From Amycolatopsis thermoflava N1165 (lineage in GTDB: Bacteria; Actinomycetota; Actinomycetes; Mycobacteriales; Pseudonocardiaceae), in contig NZ_KI421511.1 in assembly GCF_000473265.1 (NCBI RefSeq), positions 7,023,909 through 7,087,908 of the forward strand: a DNA stretch of 64,000 nt. Reading direction: 5' to 3'. The position numbers and the translations under genes are program-made. Numbering within the stretch: position 1 is the stretch's first letter; every line of letters begins with the position of its first letter. Shown here one piece after another: positions 38,325 to 46,836 of this stretch. The notes beneath the pieces were generated by a model. It was not told where the DNA came from. It searched no databases and saw only the letters and a list, made by a program, of their open reading frames with translations.

Positions 38325-40076
38325 TCAGCCCTTCCGGATGCCCCATTCCTGCATGTTGTAGACCGGCCCGTCGAGGGTCGAGTTGTTGCGGATGTTGGCG
38401 ATGTTGTCGTACGACGCGATGAAGGTCGGCTTCTGGTACAGCGGAAGCACGTACGCGTCGTCGGCCATGATCTGGTCGGCCTGGTTGAGCAGTTCCGACG
38501 CCTTCGCCTGGTCGGTCTCGGCGTTGGCCTGCGCGATCAGGTTGTCGACCTGGGTGTTGCTGTACTCGCCGTAGTTGCTCTCCGAACCGGTGGTCCAGTT
38601 CTGCTGCGCACCGGAGAACGGGAACGGCGAGGCGACCCACGCGAACACGATCACGTCGAAGTCGCCGTTGCTGGTGGTGTCACCGAGGTCGTCGGTGGGG
38701 ATGATGTCCACCTTGACGCCCAGCTGGCTCGCGGCCTGCTGGAACAGCTCGCACTCGTTCTGGCGGATCTGGTTGCCCACGGTGTAGCGCATCCGCAGGG
38801 CGGGCACCGGCGCGCCGCTCGGGTCGATCAGCTGGTCGCCCTGCAGCTTGTAGCCGGCCTCGGTGAGGATCTGCTTCGCCTTGTTGATGTCACCCGTGCC
38901 CTGGCCGGTGGACGAGATGACGTCCTTGTAGCCCTCCTGGCCCGGCATGAAGTTGTGGTTCTGCAGCGGCTTCACCTTGTCGGTGAACTGGCCGACGGTC
39001 TTGTCGATGATGCCCTGGACGTCGACCGCGGTGTACAGCGCCTGACGCAGCGCCTTGTTGGCCAGCGCCGGGTTCTTCAGGTTGAAGTCGAAGTGCTCCC
39101 AGGTCAGGCCGAGGCCGATGTAGGAGGACACGTTCGGGATGTTGCGCACCTGGTTGACCAGGTCGACCTGCGGCTGCGGGTAGATGACCTGGACCTCGTT
39201 GTTCTGCAGGGCCGTCGGCTCCTGCGAGGCGTCGGTGATGATCCGGAAGATCACGCGCGACAGCTTCGGCTTGGCGCCCCACCACGCGGGGTTCGGCACC
39301 ATGGTGATCGACACGTTGTTCTGGAAGTTGTCGATCTTCCACGGGCCGCCGGACCAGGTCGGAACCGTCTCGCCGAACCACTTGTACGACTCGGCCAGGC
39401 CGGCCGGGGTGTTCAGGTCACCGTGCTGGGCGGCCAGGTGCGCGGGGTACATCGCACCGGTCGAGCTCCACAGGACCTTCCAGTCGGTGAACGGGTTGGT
39501 GAAGGTCACGGTGACCGTCTTGCCGTTGTCCGAGCCCACGACCGAGGCGATCCGGTCGTAACCGGAGGTGCTGGCGGGGGCGCAGTCCGGGCAGTCCTTG
39601 CCGTTCTGGACCTTCCAGTTGTAGATGAAGTCGTCCGCCGTGATCGGCGTGCCGTCGGACCACACGGCCTTCGGGTTGATCTTGTAGACCACCGTCTGCG
39701 GGTTCGTGCTGGTGATGTCGGCCGAGGTCACGAAGTCCGTCGCCAGCGTCGGCTTGAGGTCCGGCGTCGTGTAGAAGGTGTAGGGCAAGATGCCCTTGGT
39801 CACCATGCCGGTCTCGAAGACGTTGCCCTCACCGGACGTGACGTTCCAGTTCGGGATGTTCTTCTCGATCGCGAAGGTGACGTCACCGCCGTCCTGCAGC
39901 TGGTCAGCGGCGGCCGAGTTGCACGCGTTGGCGTTGGCGTCGCACTCGGCGAAGGCCTGTCCGGTCTGCACACCGCTGTTGTCACCACCGCCGCCGCCAC
40001 ACGCGGCGAGGACCAGCGCGGCGGTCGCGGCGAGCGCGCCGATTCTGGCGGCACGTGACTTGGTCTTCCCTAACAT
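38325..40076 (-). CDS. dppA: Di/oligopeptide ABC transporter substrate-binding lipoprotein
   Basis: The 583-residue lipoprotein has signal peptide and lipobox LAAC (Cys about 26) followed by a Gly run. The family motifs are PYTFYTTPDLKPTLATDF, AVWSDGTPITADDFIYNWK, GPWKIDNFQNN and LRQALYTAVD. It delivers peptides to DppBC. The ATG has an AAGGAG site. A Cys pair (KDCPDCAP) near residue 160 could form a disulfide. Expression upstream starts in a 384-bp divergent gap shared with mshB. Confidence 0.94.
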   Translation of the reverse strand: MLGKTKSRAARIGALAATAALVLAACGGGGGDNSGVQTGQAFAECDANANACNSAAADQLQDGGDVTFAIEKNIPNWNVTSGEGNVFETGMVTKGILPYTFYTTPDLKPTLATDFVTSADITSTNPQTVVYKINPKAVWSDGTPITADDFIYNWKVQNGKDCPDCAPASTSGYDRIASVVGSDNGKTVTVTFTNPFTDWKVLWSSTGAMYPAHLAAQHGDLNTPAGLAESYKWFGETVPTWSGGPWKIDNFQNNVSITMVPNPAWWGAKPKLSRVIFRIITDASQEPTALQNNEVQVIYPQPQVDLVNQVRNIPNVSSYIGLGLTWEHFDFNLKNPALANKALRQALYTAVDVQGIIDKTVGQFTDKVKPLQNHNFMPGQEGYKDVISSTGQGTGDINKAKQILTEAGYKLQGDQLIDPSGAPVPALRMRYTVGNQIRQNECELFQQAASQLGVKVDIIPTDDLGDTTSNGDFDVIVFAWVASPFPFSGAQQNWTTGSESNYGEYSNTQVDNLIAQANAETDQAKASELLNQADQIMADDAYVLPLYQKPTFIASYDNIANIRNNSTLDGPVYNMQEWGIRKG

Positions 40077-40460
40077 TCATTCTCCTTGCTCGACGCCGTC
40101 GTGGGTAGCGAGGCGGCCTCGTCCTGTGGCGGCGAACTGTCGAGGTGATCGAGTTTGCCCACCGTAATCGTGCAACCTAGGCAGCGGAACAGCCGAGACG
40201 GCCACTCAGCGTGAGATTGTGATGGAACAGTGACGCGCGGTCCCTAACTCGAACGGGTGACGAGAGTCGCCGTTCGTGGCCGCAGGTCCTGCCCACCGGA
40301 TCTCGGTGCACGGGCACCCCTTCTTGGATTTCCCCTGCTACGGCGCGGTGCGTAGCTCGGGGGAGAATAACCGACGCGTCCCACTTTGTGGACCCCACGA
40401 AAGGACTAGTCATACGCCTGTGACAGGAACGCCACACAATCTTCTAATTAACCTGAAGTC
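40077..40460. other. Divergent intergenic region between dppA and mshB
   Basis: This 384-bp region carries the dppA ribosome site at its left edge and presumably both promoters. It is less GC-rich at its right end (cttctaattaacctgaagtc just before the mshB GTG). I find no convincing operator palindrome, small gene or RNA. Confidence 0.6.
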
Positions 40461-41291
40461 GTGACCGCTACCTCCGCACGCAGGCTCCTGCTCGTCCACG
40501 CCCACCCGGACGACGAGAGCATCACCACCGGCGGGACCATCGCCCGCTACGCCGCCGAAGGGGTCGAGACGACCCTCGTGACCTGCACACTCGGTGAGGA
40601 GGGGGAGATCATCCCGAAGCGGCTCGACCAGCTCGGGGCGTGGGCGGGGGACCAGCTCGGGGGCTACCGAGCGGGGGAACTGGCCTCCGCCGTCCGGGCG
40701 CTCGGGTTGACCCGGCAGTGTTATCTGGGGGGTATCGGGCGCTGGCGCGATTCGGGCATGGCCGGCACGCCGTCGGCCGACCACCCGCGGGCGTTTTCCG
40801 GAGGAGATCCACGTGAGCAGGCCGCCCAGCTGCGGGCCGTTCTCGACGAGACGCGGCCCCATGTGGTGGTGACCTACAACGACTTCGGAGGGTATGGGCA
40901 CCCGGACCACATCCGGGCACACGCAGTAACCATGCTCGCCGTCGAGGACGCCCCCTACGTGCGGCGGGTCTTCCACATCGCCGCCTCGCGCGACGCGCTC
41001 GCCCGCGGGGTCGCGCGCCTGCGTGCGGAGCCCGGGCTGCCGTGGCGGCTGCCCGCCGACGGCGAGCTCCCGGTCACCCCGGACGAGGAGATCACCACCG
41101 CCATCGACGTGCGCGACCACCTCGACGCCAAGATCGCGGCGCTGGCCGCCCACGAGACGCAGATCAGCGTGCGGCCGCCGGCGTTCGCGTTGTCCAACGG
41201 CATCGCGCAGCCCATCGACGAGGTCGAGCACTATGTGCTTGTGCGCGGCCCGGCGGAGGGCGCGGAGCGCGACCTGTTCGGAGGGCTGTAG
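40461..41291 (+). CDS. mshB: Mycothiol biosynthesis deacetylase MshB
   Basis: The 276-residue zinc enzyme removes the acetyl group from GlcNAc-Ins in mycothiol synthesis. It belongs to the LmbE/PIG-L fold with AHPDDE (14-19), HPDH (about 147-150) and the actinobacterial segments GGTIARYAAEGVETTLVTCT and FSGGDPREQAAQLRAVL. The GTG at 40461 starts the family sequence. Placement followed by a small membrane protein agrees with Rv1170-Rv1171. Mycothiol S-conjugate amidase Mca is a homologue, but length and neighbours favour MshB. Confidence 0.93.
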   Translation: MTATSARRLLLVHAHPDDESITTGGTIARYAAEGVETTLVTCTLGEEGEIIPKRLDQLGAWAGDQLGGYRAGELASAVRALGLTRQCYLGGIGRWRDSGMAGTPSADHPRAFSGGDPREQAAQLRAVLDETRPHVVVTYNDFGGYGHPDHIRAHAVTMLAVEDAPYVRRVFHIAASRDALARGVARLRAEPGLPWRLPADGELPVTPDEEITTAIDVRDHLDAKIAALAAHETQISVRPPAFALSNGIAQPIDEVEHYVLVRGPAEGAERDLFGGL

Positions 41292-41663
41292 GTGTCCAGG
41301 CTGCTGCTGGTGCTGCTGGTGCTCGACGCGGCCCTGCTGGCCGTGCTCGAACTGTTCTTCCTGCCGCTGTACGTGGGCGGGACCATCCCGTTCCCGGTGA
41401 CCGTGCTCGTCGCGGCCCTCACCACCCCGCTGCTCGTGCGGCTGGCCGGGCGGCTGGTGGCGCCGCGCGCGGCGTTTGCGCCGCTCGTCGCGTGGGTACT
41501 GGTGATAGTGATCGTCGGGCTGTTCGGGCCCGGCGGGGATCTCGTGTTGCTGCAGGACTGGCGAGCGTTGCTGCTCATCGCCGGCGGGGCACTGCCGGCG
41601 GCCATGAGCCTCGGCGGCGCGCTCGCCGTACCGCCGAAGAAGGGTGCTGCCAGCCGTGGGTGA
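41292..41663 (+). CDS. DUF6113-like membrane protein after mshB
   Basis: The GTG follows the mshB stop without a gap. The 123-residue protein has four hydrophobic spans (LLLVLLVLDAALLAVLELFF; VTVLVAALTTPLLV; FAPLVAWVLVIVIVGLF; ALLLIAGGALPAAMSL) and a short basic tail. A membrane protein at this place is conserved in mycobacteria (Rv1171). Its function is unknown; coupling to mshB suggests co-expression only. Confidence 0.75.
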   Translation: MSRLLLVLLVLDAALLAVLELFFLPLYVGGTIPFPVTVLVAALTTPLLVRLAGRLVAPRAAFAPLVAWVLVIVIVGLFGPGGDLVLLQDWRALLLIAGGALPAAMSLGGALAVPPKKGAASRG

Positions 41664-42366
41664 AGCGATTTCCGATCGTCAGGTCGTCGGCGTGCTGCGC
41701 CCGGTCGTGCGCGCGTCCGGCCCGGTGCTGCTCGCGCTGCGCACGCCGGGCCGCCTGGAGGGCCTGGCTTCGGTGCGGGTGCCGGGATCGGCCGCGTGGG
41801 AGGCGACCGACCGCGACGGCCACATCGACTGGTGGGTCAACCGCCTCGGCAGGCTGACGTCGCTGGTCACCTCGATCCCCGGGCTGGGCGGCGCGCTCGC
41901 CGACCGGCTGCCGGTGCAGGACGCGCTCGGCACGGCCACGCAGGCCCTGCTGCTGACCGCCATCGCGGAGGAGTACGGCATCCGCGACGTCGGCGAGAAG
42001 GTCCGGCTGGCCGCCTGGGTGCTCTTCCAGCGCGACATCGACCCGGCGCTCGCCGCGGGCAAGAACGAGGACTTCGACGCCGCCGACGAGGACGCCGAGA
42101 CCGCCAAGCTGGCGGGCGAGTTCTCCCAGGTGGAGCAGCGACCGCGCCGGATCACGCTGAAGTCGGCAGGCAAGACGCTGTGGCGCATGGGCCGCTCGCT
42201 CCTGGCCATCACCGACGAGCTGGAGAAGCGGCCGCACGGCCGGTTCTACCACCGGGCCGTCGGGATGCTGCCGGTGGTCGGCATGGTCGGCGACTACCTC
42301 GGCGAGCGCAGCGGGCTGAAGCGGGTCGTGCGCCGCGCGGACGAGTGGCTCGCCCGCGCGGCCTGA
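41656..42366 (+). CDS. Unknown conserved-looking protein, third gene of the mshB operon
   Basis: The 236-residue product starts at GTG 41656 (another GTG lies four codons upstream) and overlaps the end of the previous gene. I recognise no domain. It contains two weakly hydrophobic helices (ITSIPGLGGAL-like near 75 and GMLPVVGMVGDYLGE near 205), an acidic middle (NEDFDAADEDAETAK) and basic ends. The repeated GMLPVVGMVG and SLVTSIPGLGGAL patterns hint at membrane association. Its function is unknown. Confidence 0.65.
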   Translation: MGEAISDRQVVGVLRPVVRASGPVLLALRTPGRLEGLASVRVPGSAAWEATDRDGHIDWWVNRLGRLTSLVTSIPGLGGALADRLPVQDALGTATQALLLTAIAEEYGIRDVGEKVRLAAWVLFQRDIDPALAAGKNEDFDAADEDAETAKLAGEFSQVEQRPRRITLKSAGKTLWRMGRSLLAITDELEKRPHGRFYHRAVGMLPVVGMVGDYLGERSGLKRVVRRADEWLARAA

Positions 42367-42369
42367 ACC

Positions 42370-43149
42370 TCAGTGGCGCCAGAACAGGAAGGTGTACTGG
42401 CCGACCGCCGCCGCGATGTCGTCGCCGCCGACCGCTCCGTAGATGAACGTGACCAGGTCCCAGAACGCGTCGCCCACCGCGGGAACCGCGAACAGCAGTG
42501 CGAACAGGACCAGCGGCGCCCACGGCCGCGCCTTCGCGCCGAACTCGCGCGCGTCCGGTGACAGGTACGGCTCGATGGCGCCGTAGCCGTCGAGCCCGGG
42601 CACCGGCAGGATGTTCAGCACGAACGTCGCGATCTGCAGCAGCGCCAGGAACGACAGGCCGACCAGCAGGCCGGCCGGCATCGGCACCAGCATCACGACC
42701 ACGGTCAGCACGATGCCGATCAGCAGGTTGGACAGCGGCCCGGCGAGCGACACCCAGGACGCGACCCCGCGGGTGCGCAGCGCCCAGCGGTTGATCCACA
42801 CCGCGCCACCGGGCAGCGGGATGCCGCCGATGAGCAGGAAGACGAGCGGCAGCACGATCGACAGCACCGGATCGGTGTAGTGCCGGACGTCCATCGACAG
42901 GTAGCCCTTCGAGGCCACCTCGTAGTCGCCGCCCTTGAAGGCGACGAAGGCGTGCCCGAACTCGTGCAGCGTGAGTGAGAGCACCCAGCCGGCGATCACG
43001 AGGATGAAGACGCCGGCTACCACCATCGGGTCTTGGTCGGAAGTGAGCAGTGTGCTCGCGTCACCGAACGCGGCCAGTAGGCCACCCACTACGGTGAGTG
43101 CGAGAATGCCGAAGAAGACAGGACTTGGTCGGACCGCGGATCGTTGCAC
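42370..43149 (-). CDS. Site-2-type intramembrane metalloprotease (M50 family)
   Basis: The 259-residue membrane protein has six probable spans, the zinc motif HEFGH (62-66) in the second span, and the third ligand in ILPVPGLDGYG (about 185-196). This is the compact S2P/FtsRPE2-like subgroup without a PDZ domain. Such enzymes cleave membrane proteins within the bilayer, often anti-sigma factors or signal remnants. It converges on the mshB operon and diverges from whiB2. No substrate can be named. Confidence 0.92.
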   Translation of the reverse strand: MQRSAVRPSPVFFGILALTVVGGLLAAFGDASTLLTSDQDPMVVAGVFILVIAGWVLSLTLHEFGHAFVAFKGGDYEVASKGYLSMDVRHYTDPVLSIVLPLVFLLIGGIPLPGGAVWINRWALRTRGVASWVSLAGPLSNLLIGIVLTVVVMLVPMPAGLLVGLSFLALLQIATFVLNILPVPGLDGYGAIEPYLSPDAREFGAKARPWAPLVLFALLFAVPAVGDAFWDLVTFIYGAVGGDDIAAAVGQYTFLFWRH

Positions 43150-43240
43150 GGGGTCCAGTCTGTCGCATCCTGGCGAGTTGATGTTCGGCGTGTCCGCTTG
43201 CGCGACGGGGCAGAAGCATCCCCCAACCTCGCTACTCCGC

Positions 43241-43269
43241 TTGACCTAGCCTCATTACACAGGTGTAAT
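43241..43269 (+). promoter_or_regulatory. Probable whiB2 promoter with overlapping palindrome
   Basis: A sigma-70-like promoter is visible: -35 ttgacc (43241-43246), a 17-base spacer, and -10 tgtaat (43264-43269). The -10 lies in the perfect palindrome attacac-ag-gtgtaat (43254-43269, 7-bp arms). A protein bound there would block RNA polymerase. The whiB2 start is 37 bases downstream. Confidence 0.6.
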
Positions 43270-43305
43270 CACAGTGCTGTTATTCGTTGCTGCAAGGGGG
43301 CGACG

Positions 43306-43686
43306 GTGACGGCGATGCAAGACCGCCAGCCTGGGGAGTGCGTGGAAGCAGAGGAGGCGGACGTGCGGTTGGAATCCGACGGAAGGGATTGGGGGAACGT
43401 CGTGGAGTGGCGAGAAGGCCCGGAGGTGGAGCTGGGCGAGCTCGTCGACCTCTTCGACAACGACGAGCCCCCCGAGTGGCAGGACCGCGCACTGTGCGCG
43501 CAGACCGATCCAGAGGCGTTCTTCCCGGAGAAGGGCGGCTCGACCCGTGAGGCGAAGCGGATTTGCCAGGGCTGCGAAGTGAAGGGCGAATGCCTGGAGT
43601 ACGCGCTGGCCCACGACGAGCGCTTCGGCATCTGGGGTGGTCTGTCCGAACGGGAGCGTCGGAAGCTCAAAAAGCGGGCTGTGTAA
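43306..43686 (+). CDS. whiB2: WhiB-family Fe-S regulator (WhiB2/WhmD type)
   Basis: The 126-residue regulator has four cluster cysteines at 64, 87, 90 and 96 (ALCAQTD; RICQGCEVKGEC), the turn motif GIWGG (108-112) and a basic tail (SERERRKLKKR). The long acidic N-terminus and TDPEAFFPEKGGSTREAKRIC are typical of WhiB2/WhmD, needed for septation. The GTG at 43306 follows AGGGGG by seven bases; the frame upstream is open by chance. The gene starts a conserved block that continues to DUF3499, manB and manA. Confidence 0.93.
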   Translation: MTAMQDRQPGECVEAEEADVRLESDGRDWGNVVEWREGPEVELGELVDLFDNDEPPEWQDRALCAQTDPEAFFPEKGGSTREAKRICQGCEVKGECLEYALAHDERFGIWGGLSERERRKLKKRAV

Positions 43687-43820
43687 GGGAATTTAACGCC
43701 TGCTTCACAACGAGGTGACAGGTCTCCGCGTGCTCGTGCGGGTGCGTGGAGTCACGGTCGGCTCAGCTAGGCTGGCGCGGCAAAGATCCTCACCGATCGC
43801 CGCCGCCCACTGGAGAAGCC

Positions 43821-45758
43821 TTGCCCGACAACGTGAACGTCCCGGACAGGACCTCGAAGGTGGCCAGGATCGCCCCGGTGGCGGGCGTTTTCGTGGTGCT
43901 CGCCGCGCTGGGGCTGTCGGTGAACGCGGGACGATTGGGGTTCGACCTCGCAGGCGGACGGCTCCTCGAAGCCGGTTCGCTGAGCGAGGTCTGGTCGGCT
44001 TACCTCGCGGGCTGGCACGCCGTGGACGGCGGCACCGCGAGCGCCGCGCCGGCCGCGCTGGCCGTGCTCGGCACCTTCGGTGCGGTGTTCACGCCGCACG
44101 GGTTCGTGTCGTTGTTGATGATCGCCGACGCTCCGCTCGCCGGGGTGTCGGCGTTCTTCGCTACGCGGCGGTTGCCGGTCCAGCCGTGGGTGCGGGCGGT
44201 GATCGCCGCCGCCTACGGGCTGCTGCCCGCCGCGACCGCGGCGGTGTCGCAGGGCCGGCTCGACGTCGTGGCCGCCCACATCCTGCTGCCGCCGGTGATC
44301 GCCGGCATCGCGGGCGTGCTCGCCGATCCGGGGCAGCGGTGGCTGCACTCGTCGTCGCTGTGCGCGCTCGGCCTGGCGTTGCTCGGCGCGTTCTCCCCGC
44401 TGGCGCACCTGCTCGCGCTGGCCGGGCTGGTCGTCGGGTTCGTCGTGCTGCCCTCGCCGGCGCCGCTGCTCAAGCGCGCCGCGTCGGTGGTCATCGTCGT
44501 GCTGGTGCCGTTGGCGTTGCTGATGCCGTGGCCGACCGTGCTGGTCAACCACCCGGCGCTGGTGCTGCACGGGCTGAGCGGGCCGGGCGATCCGGTGACC
44601 GCGGTCGACCTGGCCGGGCTGGACCCGGGCGGCGCCGGGGCGTGGCCTGCCGGGCTCGCGTTGCTGTTGGCGGCCGTGATCGCGTTCGCGGTGCGCCCGA
44701 GCCGGGCTGCCGGGGCCGGGCTCGCCGTGGTGGTGCTCGGCGTCGCCGGGCTGCTGGTCGTGCGGCTCGTGGAAGTGGCGCCGTTGCAGGGCGGGCCGGT
44801 GTCGCCGGGCTTCGCCGGGGTGCCGCTCATGGTCATCGGCGCCGGGCTGTTGTGGATCGTGCTGTCCGCGTGCCGCGGCCCGGTCGGAAAGCCCTTTCTC
44901 GCCGGTGGCGCGGTGCTGCTGGTGGCGCTGGCCGTCGGGGTCGTCGTGGCGGGCAGCGGCGGGCCGCTGCACTCCGGCGGCGGGCCGGCGCTGGCGCAGG
45001 ACCAGGCCGACGAGCTGGCCCGCACCGGGCGGTCGGTGCTGGTGCTGGACGCCGGGGACGCGCCCGCGCTTCAGACGGGCGGCCGGATGCCGCGGTTCGG
45101 GGACGAGCAGCTGGCGGTGAGCGCGGCGACGCCCGCCCGGCTGGCCGGGTGGCAGGACGCGCTGACCGACCCCGAGCCGGGCCGGACCAGGGCCGCGCTG
45201 TCCGGCGCCGCGGCGTCCGGGGCGTTGTTCGTGGTGCTTCCGGCGGGCGCCGATCCGCGGCCCATCATCACGATGGCAGGCGACCTGGCGTCGTCGGTCG
45301 CGCCGACCTCCGACGGGCGGCCGGTGCTGCGGCTGCTGGAGCCGGGCGGGCAGGTCGTGCTGGTCCCGCCCGGGGTGGCGCGCCAGGCGGTGACCGCGCA
45401 GGCGCCGACGAGCACCCTCGGGGTGACGCCGGTGGACGCGCAGCTGCCGGACGTGCGGGTGCGGGTGTCGGAGGGCGTGCCGGGGCGGCTGCTGGTGCTG
45501 GCCGCCGAGCAGGAGGACGGTTGGCGGGCGCAGGTGGACGGCAAGCCGGTGCCGATCGTGCCGGCGTGGGGGCACCAGGTGGCGGTCGCGGTGCCGACCA
45601 CCCAGGCCGAGGTGACGCTCGAGCACCCGTCGACCCTGCGGGACGTGCTGTTGCTGGTCCAGATCGCGGCCGCGCTGTTCACCCTGCTGACCGCGGTGCC
45701 GACCCGGCTGCGCGAACCACGCCCGCTGGAGCCGACGGCGGAGCCGGCGCACTCCTGA
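43821..45758 (+). CDS. Large membrane protein resembling a glycosyltransferase without its GT2 domain
   Basis: From the TTG at 43821 (GGAGAAG just upstream) the protein has 645 residues: a short polar start, about twelve hydrophobic spans to about residue 375, a C-terminal external domain (about 380-595) and a last span. Segments such as SEVWSAYLAGWHAVDGGTA and VFTPHGFVSLLMIADAPLAG match the membrane half of a large actinobacterial glycosyltransferase encoded beside whiB2. Those proteins, as I recall them, carry an N-terminal GT2 domain, and none is present here in any frame after whiB2. The GT may be split, lost or never fused. Confidence 0.65.
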   Translation: MPDNVNVPDRTSKVARIAPVAGVFVVLAALGLSVNAGRLGFDLAGGRLLEAGSLSEVWSAYLAGWHAVDGGTASAAPAALAVLGTFGAVFTPHGFVSLLMIADAPLAGVSAFFATRRLPVQPWVRAVIAAAYGLLPAATAAVSQGRLDVVAAHILLPPVIAGIAGVLADPGQRWLHSSSLCALGLALLGAFSPLAHLLALAGLVVGFVVLPSPAPLLKRAASVVIVVLVPLALLMPWPTVLVNHPALVLHGLSGPGDPVTAVDLAGLDPGGAGAWPAGLALLLAAVIAFAVRPSRAAGAGLAVVVLGVAGLLVVRLVEVAPLQGGPVSPGFAGVPLMVIGAGLLWIVLSACRGPVGKPFLAGGAVLLVALAVGVVVAGSGGPLHSGGGPALAQDQADELARTGRSVLVLDAGDAPALQTGGRMPRFGDEQLAVSAATPARLAGWQDALTDPEPGRTRAALSGAAASGALFVVLPAGADPRPIITMAGDLASSVAPTSDGRPVLRLLEPGGQVVLVPPGVARQAVTAQAPTSTLGVTPVDAQLPDVRVRVSEGVPGRLLVLAAEQEDGWRAQVDGKPVPIVPAWGHQVAVAVPTTQAEVTLEHPSTLRDVLLLVQIAAALFTLLTAVPTRLREPRPLEPTAEPAHS

Positions 45759-45842
45759 GCGATCCAGCGGGCCGGCGAGCTGCTGCGCCCACTCGAGAAC
45801 CAACGGTCCGGAAACCACTCGTTCCGGGCACCGCCCCGGGAA

Positions 45843-46304
45843 CTACTCGCCGCCCTCGATGATGTCCGGTTCGACGCCCAGGTAGCCCGCCACCTGCTCG
45901 ACCAGCACGTCGTGCACGAGTTCGGCCAGTTCGCCGGGGTCCTTGGCCCGCGCCTCCAGCGGCCGCCGGTACAGCACGATCCGGGCGCGCGTCGGCAGGC
46001 CGGTGCGGTCCACACCCGCCGGGACCAGGCGGGACAGCGGCACCGCCCCGTCGTGGAGCACCCCGTCGTCCACCGGGCCCCCGGCGCCGCGGATCTCGGG
46101 CACGTCGTCAACCGCCACGTCGAGCTTGGTCAGCTGGTCCCGCCATCTGGCCTCGATCGGCTCGAGCGCGTCGAGCACGAGCTGGTCGAACTTCTCCGCG
46201 CGGCTGGCCGCGGCAGGCAGGGTCGCCGGGTACAGCGGCCCGCGCAGCCCGCGGCCATGCCGGTCCCGGCGGACACGCCGCCGATGCCGGGAACTTCGAG
46301 CCAT
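45843..46304 (-). CDS. Zincin-fold (DUF1025-type) protein lacking HExxH
   Basis: The 153-residue protein starts at ATG 46302-46304. After a basic N-terminus come FDQLVLDALEPIEARW and VPLSRLVPAGVDRTGLPTRA, RIVLYRRPLEARA and LAELVHDVLVEQVAGYLGV, the pattern of the small metallopeptidase family PF06262. At the usual HExxH helix it reads VEQVA, so the zinc-binding His residues are missing and the protein is probably not an active protease. It is divergent from the DUF3499 gene, as in mycobacteria (Rv3259 region). Confidence 0.78.
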   Translation of the reverse strand: MARSSRHRRRVRRDRHGRGLRGPLYPATLPAAASRAEKFDQLVLDALEPIEARWRDQLTKLDVAVDDVPEIRGAGGPVDDGVLHDGAVPLSRLVPAGVDRTGLPTRARIVLYRRPLEARAKDPGELAELVHDVLVEQVAGYLGVEPDIIEGGE

Positions 46305-46400
46305 AGACACATCCGGAAGGTTACGCGTTGGCCTCGGTCGGTGGCCCGCACCGGTGCGCCTGCGCGCACTTGTCAGGGGGAAGCGCTATCGTCCCTGATC

Positions 46401-46757
46401 GTGTCGAGCGTACGAAAGTGTTCGCGAACGGGGTGCCTGAACCCGGCCGTCGCCACGCTTACCTACGCCTACAGCGATTCGACCGCGGTGGTCGGTCCCC
46501 TCGCGACGGCGTCCGAGCCGCATTCCTACGACCTGTGCGAGGCGCACGCGCTCCGCCTGACCGCGCCCCGGGGGTGGGAGGTCGTCCGGCACGAGGGCGA
46601 GTTCGCCGCCCCGGACCGGTCCGACGACGAGCTCACGGCGCTCGCCGAGGCCGTCCGGGAGGCGGGCCGGTCCGACAGGCCCGCCCCGCCGCCGGAACCG
46701 GAGGGCCCCTCCGGCCGTCGCGGCCACCTGCGGGTGCTGCCCGACCCGATCTCGTAG
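46401..46757 (+). CDS. DUF3499 protein
   Basis: The 118-residue protein begins at GTG 46401 with SSVRKCSRTGCLNPAVATLTYAY. It has Cys pairs (KCSRTGC and DLCEAH, the latter with His) that likely bind zinc, and a flexible, charged C-terminal half rich in Pro, Glu and Arg. The family is confined to actinobacteria, and its function is unknown. It precedes manB as in mycobacteria (Rv3258c-Rv3257c). Confidence 0.85.
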   Translation: MSSVRKCSRTGCLNPAVATLTYAYSDSTAVVGPLATASEPHSYDLCEAHALRLTAPRGWEVVRHEGEFAAPDRSDDELTALAEAVREAGRSDRPAPPPEPEGPSGRRGHLRVLPDPIS

Positions 46758-46836
46758 GTCACGCCACATCCGCCCGGCGTTCCCCCGGTAGGCTCTCGGG
46801 TATCCGCAGCCCATGGACAACTCTCGGGGAGAGCGC

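Noticed and set aside
43144-43305. Longer WhiB protein starting at 43144
   Set aside because: This part crosses the promoter and palindrome and has no family similarity; GTG 43306 has a ribosome site.
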